DNA from: Thermomicrobiaceae bacterium
GTDB lineage: Bacteria > Chloroflexota > Chloroflexia > Thermomicrobiales > Thermomicrobiaceae
NCBI GenBank assembly: GCA_007124395.1
Contig: SLFF01000157.1
Location: 1 to 12,087, forward strand
Direction: 5' to 3'
Length of the DNA stretch: 12,087 nt
The notes under the pieces are model-generated. The model ran no database searches. It saw nothing but the letters and a program-made list of their open reading frames with translations, and was not told the origin of the DNA. Below, one piece after another: positions 6,704 to 12,087 of the stretch. A program made the position numbers and the translations under genes. The first letter of the stretch is position 1; every line of letters begins with the position of its first letter.

Positions 6704-7558
6704 TCACAGCAATTCCGGGGCCAGGCGTCGAATATCATCAAGGACCGAATCCGGCACCGGGGCGTTGCCCAGATCGCGCCCTTCCCGATGATCAGGACCG
6801 TGATAGTCACTACCACCAGTGGCGATCAACTCATACTCGCGTGCCAGTTCAGCCAGCAACTCGCGCTGATCCGGTGAATATGGCCCGTACCAGACCTCGA
6901 TGCCCGCCAGACCGGCTTCGATGAGCTCAGGCAGTTGCCGCTCGAACTTCCCCATCGTCAATGGATGAGCCAGCACGCTGAACCCGCCAGCCTCACGCAC
7001 CAGGCGCACCGCGTCTGCCGCAAAAAGCGGCAATCTCGGCACGAACGCCGGTCGGTTCCGTCCAAGCCAGCGATCGAATGCTTCGTTGATCGTTTCCACC
7101 TCGCCATTCTCGATCAATACCCGGCCGATATGGGCCCGGCTCACCGCCCCGCCGGCAGCATTGGCTTCTACTTGATCCAGCGTGATGGGGACATTGTTCT
7201 CCCGCAGGCGGGCGACGATTCGCTCGACGCGGCTCTCCCGATCCTGCCGAAAAGCATCCAGCGCACGTTGAAGTGCCGGGCTGGATGCATCGATGCCGTA
7301 TCCCAGCAGGTGAAAATCACCACCGTGCTGCGACGTGGCACTGAGTTCGACCGCCGGGACAATCGTCAGGTCAGGAAACGCCTGTGCGGCCGTCAGCGCC
7401 TCTGGCAGGCCGTACGTGGTGTCGTGATCGGCGATGCCAAGGTAGCGCAAGCCCCGCTGGGCAGCTAGTCGAACCAACTCGGTCGGTAACAGTGTGCCGT
7501 CCGATGCGGTGGTGTGGGTATGGAGATCGATGGTACTGACGAGTACGGGTTCGGACAT
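6704..7558 (-). CDS. PHP-domain phosphoesterase (RNase AM / nucleoside bisphosphate phosphatase type)
   Basis: This 284-residue protein is a PHP-family metal phosphoesterase of the YciV/TrpH group. Characterised members remove the 3' phosphate of 3',5'-nucleoside bisphosphates or act as a 5'-3' exonuclease (RNase AM) on RNA. The metal-site motifs are present: DLHTHTTASDGT (D11, H13, H15, D20), ADHDT (D44, H45, D46), E71 in VELSA, H83, H198 in VLAHP, and GGSDYHG (D251, H253). The length and the insert at about 100-175 fit this group, and no PolX or DNA polymerase III alpha domains are attached. The exact substrate is not certain. It is the first gene downstream of the spoVS terminator and 34 bases ahead of the yacL-like gene, so it likely opens the five-gene run. 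AGGG lies 7 bases before the ATG. No convincing promoter is visible in the 41 bases between the terminator and the start. Confidence 0.93.
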   Translation of the reverse strand: MSEPVLVSTIDLHTHTTASDGTLLPTELVRLAAQRGLRYLGIADHDTTYGLPEALTAAQAFPDLTIVPAVELSATSQHGGDFHLLGYGIDASSPALQRALDAFRQDRESRVERIVARLRENNVPITLDQVEANAAGGAVSRAHIGRVLIENGEVETINEAFDRWLGRNRPAFVPRLPLFAADAVRLVREAGGFSVLAHPLTMGKFERQLPELIEAGLAGIEVWYGPYSPDQRELLAELAREYELIATGGSDYHGPDHREGRDLGNAPVPDSVLDDIRRLAPELL

Positions 7559-7599
7559 GAAACTACCCTGTATCTCCGAGAACCTGGAACGGTTTTGAC

Positions 7600-7638
7600 A
7601 AAAAAAGACGCGTGCGGACCGCAGATCCGCACGCGTCT
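7600..7638 (-). terminator. Rho-independent terminator after spoVS
   Basis: Arms at 7606-7618 and 7626-7638 form a perfect 13-bp GC-rich stem with a 7-base loop. On the minus strand the stem runs into an unbroken T-tract (7600-7606 on the plus strand is A7). It begins 18 bases after the spoVS stop. It separates the rny-spoVS region from the PHP-yacL-isp-dtd run. Confidence 0.95.
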
Positions 7639-7656
7639 GATGATCCTGCTTGAATG

Positions 7657-8142
7657 TTACCGCGGTTCGACGATCAACCGGATCGCAGTTCGATCTTCGT
7701 TGTCGATGGTTACGTCAATGAACGCTGGCAGGCAGACCGAATCGATTCCGGTCTCTTCCAGATAATCGCGGGCAATGGCCACCGCCTTGACCGCCTGGTT
7801 CGTCGCGCCAGCGCCGATCGCCTGCACCTCTGCACGGCCGGATTCCCGGACAACACCGGCAATTGCACCTGCCACCGCGCTCGGGCGGGATCGTGCGGAA
7901 ACCTTGAGCACTTCGCCATGCTCGGCTGCAGGCACTGCCGCAACAGCCTCAACTTCTTCGATGTCTTCGACCTTCGTCGCAACCGGCTCGGTTGCCACAG
8001 CCGACGCGGCCTCAGACGCACCATCCTGAAATTCAGCAACAGAATCGTCGATGCTGGAGTAACCGTCTTCCTCGGGTGGGAACTTCGAGTCTGGTTCGAT
8101 CTTGATGTCGCGCAGATCGAGCTTGCTGAAGAACCGGTCCAT
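7657..8142 (-). CDS. spoVS: SpoVS-domain protein with acidic N-terminal extension
   Basis: The last 85 residues (77-161: EVLKVSARSRPSAVAG...IRLIVEPR) align almost end to end with Bacillus SpoVS (86 residues), including QAIGAGATNQAVKAVAIAR and PAFIDVTID. SpoVS is a small Alba-like protein required for late spore coat and cortex steps in Bacillus. It also occurs in non-sporulating phyla, where its role is unknown. Here about 76 residues precede the domain: a short basic/hydrophobic start (MDRFFSKLDLRDIKIEP), then a low-complexity Glu/Ala/Val-rich stretch, probably disordered. I chose the ATG at 8142 because GGAGGA (8148-8153) lies five bases upstream. A longer frame reaching 8256 has no such site and runs into the leader. 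The neighbour upstream is rny, as in Bacillus rny-ymdB-spoVS, but ymdB is absent here. A strong terminator follows. Confidence 0.93.
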   Translation of the reverse strand: MDRFFSKLDLRDIKIEPDSKFPPEEDGYSSIDDSVAEFQDGASEAASAVATEPVATKVEDIEEVEAVAAVPAAEHGEVLKVSARSRPSAVAGAIAGVVRESGRAEVQAIGAGATNQAVKAVAIARDYLEETGIDSVCLPAFIDVTIDNEDRTAIRLIVEPR

Positions 8143-8261
8143 CCTGCTCCTCCATACCTGGGCGGCTTGTGCCGCACTGTAAACCTGAATGTTCCGCCAC
8201 GTATGTGTTCCTGAAATCCAGACACTCCCCAGAGCTGGATCCCAACCACACTCCACCTGTC

Positions 8262-8346
8262 GGGAAGGAACACCTGTAGATATGTCAGGTGAAAACAGGG
8301 TAGATGACCGGCATATGTACCGAGCTGGTTCCCCTATTCCCTTCCC
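8262..8346 (-). promoter_or_regulatory. Candidate structured leader RNA of spoVS (three-way junction)
   Basis: On the minus-strand transcript, 8346-8338 can pair with 8270-8262 in a 9-bp outer stem (GGGAAGGGA with UUCCUUCCC). The stem encloses two hairpins: CGGUA/UGCCG with loop CAUA (8322-8309), and CACCUG/CAGGUG with a 9-base loop (8291-8271) directly abutting the outer stem. Each of the outer stem and the first hairpin contains a G-U pair that would be an A-C mismatch on the opposite strand, which favours a minus-strand RNA. The hexamer ACATAT occurs in both hairpin regions. It matches no riboswitch class I recognise. It could be cis-regulatory, or chance pairing in a GC-rich leader. Confidence 0.35.
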
Positions 8347-8397
8347 TGCCCAATGCCCGCAAAACCGGCCTGTGGCTCCGGCATGCTGGCGCCACTA

Positions 8398-8426
8398 GAG
8401 TTACCACACCGGTGCAATTGCGTCAA
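8398..8426 (-). promoter_or_regulatory. Candidate spoVS promoter
   Basis: On the minus strand, TTGACG (8421-8426, 5/6 of the -35 consensus) is followed after 17 bases by TAACTC (8398-8403), a weak -10 match. It would give a leader of about 250 bases before spoVS. The -10 is poor, so confidence is limited. Confidence 0.35.
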
Positions 8427-8497
8427 TGTTTTCGTCCTTTCGCGCAATGAATTCCCCCGATTGTGCACCGTCATTCGACGACGCGCTCGCGCATGCC

Positions 8498-8533
8498 AAA
8501 ACACCGATCCAAACATTGCTGTTCGGATCGGTG
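8498..8533 (-). terminator. Rho-independent terminator after rny
   Basis: CACCGATCC (8502-8510) pairs with GGATCGGTG (8525-8533). After one mismatch, four more pairs extend the stem to a TTGC loop. On the minus strand the stem runs into a short T-tract (plus-strand A's at 8498-8501). It lies 32 bases beyond the rny stop. It separates most rny transcription from spoVS. Confidence 0.8.
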
Positions 8534-8565
8534 CTGGTCGGCTTCCTGATCGTGTCAGACTGGGA

Positions 8566-10095
8566 TCAGCGGGCGTAATCCACCGCGCGCGTTTCGCGGA
8601 TTACGGTTACCTTGATCTGCCCGGGGAACTCCAGGCTTTCCTGGATCTTCTTGACCACATCACGGGCCAGCCGTGTTGCAGCCAGATCGTCGACGCTATC
8701 CGGGGCCACCAGGATGCGAACTTCCCGGCCGGCCTGGATTGCGTAGGCTTTCTCAACACCCGAGAATGAGCTGGCAACTCCCTCAAGTGCTTCGAGTCGT
8801 TTGATGTACTGCTCGACCATCTCGCGTCGTGCTCCCGGTCGGGCGCCACTGATGGCGTCGGCCGTAGCCACGATGAACGCTTCGACGGTACGAGGTTCTT
8901 CTTCAGAGTGATGTGCGGCGATTGCATGGACGATCTTTGCCGATCGGCCAAGACGTCGTGCGATGTCAGCACCGATAAGGGCGTGCGGGCCTTCGACCTC
9001 GTGGTCAACCGCTTTACCGATATCGTGCAACAACGCGGCGGTCTTGCAGACATTGACATCTGCCTGCAGCTCTGCCGCCAGAGCACCGGCGATCAACGAG
9101 ACTTCCAGTGAGTGATGCAAGACATTCTGTCCGTAGCTCGTCCGGTACTTCAATCGCCCCAGGAGCTTCACCAGGTCTGGGTGCAAGCCCTGGACATTCG
9201 CTTCGTAGGCAACCTTTTCGCCTTCTTCACGAATGATCTGTTCGACTTCTGTTCGAGTCTTGTTGACGACCTCTTCAATACGTGCTGGATGGATGCGGCC
9301 GTCCTGGAGGAGTTTACTCAGTGATAGTCGTCCGATTTCCCGGCGAACCGGATGGAACGAAGAGAGGGTGACGGCTTCCGGGGTATCGTCGACGATGAGA
9401 TCGACGCCGGTAGCCTGCTCAAGAGCCCGGATATTCCGGCCTTCACGGCCGATGATCCGGCCCTTCATATCATCACTCGGCAGCGGAACCACCGACACGG
9501 TAGTTTCCGCGACGTAGTCCGGGGCCACTCGCTGGATCGTCGTTGCCAGAATTTCGCGAGCGCGCCGGTTTGCTTCGTGCTTGGTTTCCTGCTCCATCTC
9601 ACGAACCCGACGGTTCATGAGGTCACGGACTTCGACTTCACCCTGCTCGAGTACCAGAGATCGGGCTTCGTCCATGGTCAACTGCGCAACCCGCTCGATT
9701 TCCTGCTGGCGCATGTCCACCATTTCATCGACCTTCGCGCGAGCCTGTTCGGTCTCCCGCTCGCGAGTCTGCAGCTTTCGTTCGCGCTTTTCGAACCCTT
9801 CGAGCCGACGATCGATCTGCTCTTCCTTATTCTGCAGTCGTCGCTCGATCCGTTCGACATCCTTGCGTCGTTCCTGTTGTTCACGATCCGCTTCATTTCT
9901 GATTCGGATCGCCTCGTCCTTCGCCTCGAGTACCATCTCTCTCTGGTTGGCCTTCGCCTGTTCTACGATCCGTTCCGCCTCCTGAGTTGCTCGCTGCACT
10001 GCAGACGAAGCACGAGACGTCATGTAGAAATACGTTGCACCAACCGCAAGAGCACCTACTACGAGCGAAGCGATCATGGAGATCAATAGCTCCAT
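8566..10095 (-). CDS. rny: Ribonuclease Y
   Basis: RNase Y is a membrane-anchored endoribonuclease that starts mRNA decay and processes operon transcripts in many bacteria lacking RNase E. The 509-residue protein has the full family layout. An N-terminal membrane helix (about 4-25) is followed by a long charged coiled coil (about 30-190, rich in Glu/Arg/Gln). A KH RNA-binding domain carries GRIIGREGRNIR (212-223). An HD domain contains H327/H328, the catalytic HD pair in LLHDIGKA (H357-D358), H395/H396 and TADAISGARPGAR (411-423). The C-terminal region ends in VIRETRAVDYAR. GAGGAG lies 8 bases before the ATG. The gene has its own near-consensus promoter about 125 bases upstream and its own terminator, so it seems to be mainly monocistronic, with spoVS next on the same strand. 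Confidence 0.98.
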   Translation of the reverse strand: MELLISMIASLVVGALAVGATYFYMTSRASSAVQRATQEAERIVEQAKANQREMVLEAKDEAIRIRNEADREQQERRKDVERIERRLQNKEEQIDRRLEGFEKRERKLQTRERETEQARAKVDEMVDMRQQEIERVAQLTMDEARSLVLEQGEVEVRDLMNRRVREMEQETKHEANRRAREILATTIQRVAPDYVAETTVSVVPLPSDDMKGRIIGREGRNIRALEQATGVDLIVDDTPEAVTLSSFHPVRREIGRLSLSKLLQDGRIHPARIEEVVNKTRTEVEQIIREEGEKVAYEANVQGLHPDLVKLLGRLKYRTSYGQNVLHHSLEVSLIAGALAAELQADVNVCKTAALLHDIGKAVDHEVEGPHALIGADIARRLGRSAKIVHAIAAHHSEEEPRTVEAFIVATADAISGARPGARREMVEQYIKRLEALEGVASSFSGVEKAYAIQAGREVRILVAPDSVDDLAATRLARDVVKKIQESLEFPGQIKVTVIRETRAVDYAR

Positions 10096-10219
10096 ATCTT
10101 ACGCTCCTCGTCTTTTACGCTCTATCGTTTGTTAATGTTCGCAGGGAACTCGGTCGGATCCTGTGTGGCATTCGTGTCGCGCATGCCAGCAGATCGATCA
10201 CGAACCGGATCCATATCGA

Positions 10220-10249
10220 ATCATAGTGGCGGCCTTCACAGAATGTCAA
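10220..10249 (-). promoter_or_regulatory. Sigma70-type promoter of rny
   Basis: On the minus strand a perfect -35 box TTGACA (10244-10249) is followed after 18 bases by TATGAT (10220-10225), a 5/6 match to TATAAT. Transcription would start near 10212, giving a leader of about 117 bases before rny. This is the clearest promoter in the window. It lies in the divergent rny/pcm interval; no equally good plus-strand promoter for pcm is visible there. Confidence 0.8.
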
Positions 10250-10335
10250 GAATCGCTGGACGCGCCGATCCCGGGCATGGATGATTGAATCGAGCATCGA
10301 GCGTCTTTCTTTCGCACCGGATTGGACCAGGGTTT

Positions 10336-10986
10336 ATGGATGCTGACCGGGGACAACTGATCAAGAATCTCCTGACAGAGATCAATCGCGGCGGGGTGCG
10401 TGACCGGGATGTGCTGATGGCAATTGCCACGGTTCCCCGGGATGCCTTTGTTCGCACGGAAGCGCAGCACCAGGCATGGGAAAACCGGGCGCTTCCAATT
10501 GACGACGGGCAGACGATTTCCCAGCCCCTCATCGTTGGATTGATGACTCAGGCGCTGAATCTGACCGGCAATGAACGTATTCTGGAGATTGGTACCGGGT
10601 CTGGCTATCAGGCTGCCGTGCTCGCCGAACTGGCGCGAGAGGTGGTGAGTATCGAGCGATATTCATCACTGGCCGAGACGGCACGGAAGCGCCTGGCTGA
10701 TCTGGGGGTATCGACGGTTCGAGTTGTCATCGGGGACGGCACGAAAGGCTGGCCCGAGGGCGCTCCTTATGACGGAATCATTGTCACCGCGGCGGCTCCA
10801 CATCTCCCACAGGCGCTGGAGCAGCAACTTTCACGAAAACCGGGGGCGCGGATCGTCATTCCAATCGGAAGTCCGGATGACCAGGAGCTGATGGTCTACG
10901 AGCGCACCGACAGTAACTTGCGAGAGTACACGCTCGGGCCGGTGCGCTTCGTGCCATTGATCGGCGAGCAGGGTTGGCAGGAGTAG
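10336..10986 (+). CDS. pcm: Protein-L-isoaspartate O-methyltransferase
   Basis: Pcm uses S-adenosylmethionine to methylate L-isoaspartyl residues that form in ageing proteins, which starts their repair. From the ATG at 10336 the protein has 216 residues, close to the 208 of E. coli Pcm. The family signature DGQTISQP lies at 57-64, the SAM-binding motif EIGTGSGYQAAV at 84-95, GDGTKGWPE at 133-141, YDGIIVTAAAP at 145-155 and RFVPLIGEQGW at 204-214. The ATG is preferred over an in-frame TTG at 10285 because the conserved region begins only after it; AGGG lies 3 bases upstream, which is a tight spacing. It is the only plus-strand gene here, divergent from rny and convergent with the 78-residue gene 28 bases away. 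No terminator hairpin is visible in that short gap. Confidence 0.96.
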   Translation: MDADRGQLIKNLLTEINRGGVRDRDVLMAIATVPRDAFVRTEAQHQAWENRALPIDDGQTISQPLIVGLMTQALNLTGNERILEIGTGSGYQAAVLAELAREVVSIERYSSLAETARKRLADLGVSTVRVVIGDGTKGWPEGAPYDGIIVTAAAPHLPQALEQQLSRKPGARIVIPIGSPDDQELMVYERTDSNLREYTLGPVRFVPLIGEQGWQE

Positions 10987-11014
10987 ACGAGGATTGTCCA
11001 CCCTGCCAGGCTTC

Positions 11015-11251
11015 TCAATACTGATTGCTGACTCGCGGCTGCACACGGATTCCTGCCAGGCGTGACCCGAGCCGAATCAGTGAGAGGCCGATCGAACGCC
11101 GCACCTGGGTGACTCCCTGTGGATCGGAGAGCGTAACGGTTTGTCCATCCAGGTCAATCACTGGCCGGCTGGCCGAGAGATCATTCCGGAGCTGTGTCAT
11201 TCGGTAATCCACCATTGCACGGGTTGTTCGCTGGTCCAATGGGTTCTGCAT
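11015..11251 (-). CDS. Small protein of unknown function (78 residues)
   Basis: This frame begins at an ATG with GAGGA five bases upstream and ends at TGA. It starts 41 bases after the beta-repeat gene on the same strand, so it is probably cotranscribed with it. The N-terminal half is charged and likely helical (TTRAMVDYRMTQLRNDL). A short beta-like middle (VIDLDGQTVTL) follows. Near the end a hydrophobic/basic segment (RRSIGLSLIRLGSRLAG, about 51-67) looks like an amphipathic, possibly membrane-associated helix. I do not recognise a named domain and assign no function. Good ribosome site and operon placement support a real gene. Confidence 0.7.
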   Translation of the reverse strand: MQNPLDQRTTRAMVDYRMTQLRNDLSASRPVIDLDGQTVTLSDPQGVTQVRRSIGLSLIRLGSRLAGIRVQPRVSNQY

Positions 11252-11292
11252 GGTCTTCCTCGAATTCGAATCGATTCAACAATTCTTCACAG

Positions 11293-12087
11293 TTAGCTGG
11301 ATCGTTGTTGAATACTCGCCAGAAGCGCTTCCGCTTCTTCGACACTGATATCACCCCGGGAAAGTGCATCGAGCACTTCTCTCGTGTCCCTGTCTGGATC
11401 GGAGGATTGGTGAGATGTCCCTGTCGACGTCCCGATGGACTGAACCTCTGGAACTGGCGGAACATCGGGCACCTCTGGGACGTTCGGAACCGGTGGAGGC
11501 ATCGGGATAGCGTCGCCTTCCGATGCCGCGAGCCAGTGAATCTGAATATCACCGCTCGAGCTGCGCACACTCACCTCGGCCCGTTCGTCCGATTCACCGA
11601 CACTGCCCACCTGACGACGCGATCGCCGACTCTTCGGGCCACGCTGACCAACCGAGACGAGCGGGAGATTTGTCTTGATGTCGCCACTGGAGGTAAACGC
11701 CTCGATTCGCGCCGACGCGTCACGATGGATCGCCAGGGTGATCGAGCCGGAACCAGTCTCAAACGACTGATCGCAATCGCCCAGTCTGGCCGTGCAACGA
11801 ATGTCGCCAGAGCCCGACCGGACCTTCATGCGCTCAAAGGCTCCCCCAGTGATGAACACATCACCTGAGCCGCAATCGGAGTTGTAGGCAGCCGCGCGCG
11901 AGTGCTTGACCATAATGTCGCCCGAGCCAGCCGCAATCTTGATCGCCTCACCAGCAACACGATGCAGCGTCACTTCACCACTCCCGGCAGCAACATTGGT
12001 CACTGCCTCCACATCGATGAGCGACACATCTCCTGAGCCGCCGGCAACCTGGAGTGACCCGGTGAAACTGGCAATCCGGATCTTGCC
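11293..12087 (-). CDS. Beta-repeat (DUF4097-type) protein with SHOCT-like C-terminus, N-terminus cut
   Basis: The frame is open through the right edge, so 264 residues are visible and the start lies outside the window; the GTG at 12027 is internal to the repeats. GSGD/GSGE/SSGD-type turns recur at visible residues 17, 35, 54, 73, 92, 112, 133 and 177, with a spacing of 18-21 until the last. This is the rung period of a beta-helix of the DUF4097/adhesin-like type. A basic insert (GPKSRRSRRQ, 150-159) interrupts the last rungs. A proline-rich linker (195-216, PMPPPVPNVPEVPDV...) leads to REVLDALSRGDISVEEAEALLASI (237-259), the two-helix SHOCT-like motif also found in YvlB/LiaG-type proteins. 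Those are often linked to envelope-stress systems, so a similar role is possible but not shown. It probably forms an operon with the following 78-residue gene. Confidence 0.85.
   Translation of the reverse strand, partial: GKIRIASFTGSLQVAGGSGDVSLIDVEAVTNVAAGSGEVTLHRVAGEAIKIAAGSGDIMVKHSRAAAYNSDCGSGDVFITGGAFERMKVRSGSGDIRCTARLGDCDQSFETGSGSITLAIHRDASARIEAFTSSGDIKTNLPLVSVGQRGPKSRRSRRQVGSVGESDERAEVSVRSSSGDIQIHWLAASEGDAIPMPPPVPNVPEVPDVPPVPEVQSIGTSTGTSHQSSDPDRDTREVLDALSRGDISVEEAEALLASIQQRSS

Larger units (their letters stand above)
8143..8565. other. Long non-coding gap between rny and spoVS
   Basis: These 423 bases hold the rny terminator, a candidate spoVS promoter, a candidate folded leader (each listed separately) and the spoVS ribosome site. 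A small perfect hairpin (GCGGC-TTGT-GCCGC, 8162-8175) sits just upstream of that ribosome site. CACCTGT occurs twice in direct orientation (8254-8260 and 8271-8277). No tRNA and no convincing small gene were found. Confidence 0.6.

Noticed and set aside
8143..8256. Upstream extension of the SpoVS protein to 199 residues
   Set aside because: The extra 38 residues have no ribosome site and no family likeness, while GGAGGA sits five bases before the ATG at 8142.
8240..8400. Cobalamin-type riboswitch suggested by GGGAAGG and GCCAC-like strings
   Set aside because: The required B12-box order and spacing are not met, and spoVS is not a cobalamin gene.
9352..10089. 245-codon plus-strand open frame
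   Set aside because: It is antisense to the RNase Y coiled coil and KH region, which is unmistakable on the minus strand.
10285..10335. TTG-initiated longer pcm product
   Set aside because: It adds 17 residues with no match to the family; the ATG at 10336 gives the usual length.
12025..12027. GTG as the start of the beta-repeat protein
   Set aside because: The frame continues upstream through another GGSGD repeat unit to the window edge, so this GTG is an internal valine.
1..12087. CRISPR array, prophage, insertion sequence, tRNA or rRNA
   Set aside because: No regularly spaced repeats, transposase or integrase motifs, terminal inverted repeats, or cloverleaf/rRNA-like segments were seen on either strand.

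Overview
The window reads as chromosomal housekeeping DNA from a moderately GC-rich bacterium, most likely a member of the Chloroflexota (possibly near Thermomicrobia/Sphaerobacter). This placement is inference. It rests on a MutL-like actin-fold protein followed by a barrel-sandwich partner, and on a zinc-ribbon membrane protein with PDWL repeats, both of which I associate with that phylum. The rny-spoVS pair and the yacL-ispD-ispF order are shared with Gram-positive-type genomes. Nothing looks like phage, IS, CRISPR or a recently acquired island. I found no rRNA or tRNA gene. All genes but one lie on the minus strand.

Reading the minus strand from the right edge: (a) 12087-11015 holds a truncated beta-repeat (DUF4097-type) protein with a SHOCT-like tail, followed by a 78-residue unknown protein. 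(b) pcm (protein-isoaspartate methyltransferase, 10336-10986) is the only plus-strand gene; it converges on (a) and diverges from rny. (c) rny (RNase Y) has a near-consensus promoter and an intrinsic terminator. It is followed by a 423-bp gap that holds a candidate promoter and a candidate structured leader for spoVS, whose product has an unusual N-terminal extension. spoVS ends at a strong intrinsic terminator. (d) 7558-3751 is a compact five-gene run: PHP phosphoesterase, YacL-like PIN-TRAM membrane protein, ispD, ispF and dtd. It has two ATGA stop/start overlaps. IspD and IspF catalyse the third and fifth steps of the MEP isoprenoid pathway; Dtd removes D-amino acids from tRNA. (e) After a 177-bp gap with a palindromic candidate operator come three genes with no assigned pathway: a double zinc-ribbon, PDWL-repeat, C-terminally anchored protein; a MutL-family actin-fold protein with eroded nucleotide-binding motifs; and a barrel-sandwich protein cut by the left edge.

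The least described part is region (e). It looks like a small conserved module whose biochemical role cannot be read from sequence. Other points worth attention are the spoVS leader RNA, the SpoVS extension, and the inverted repeat over the yacL start.
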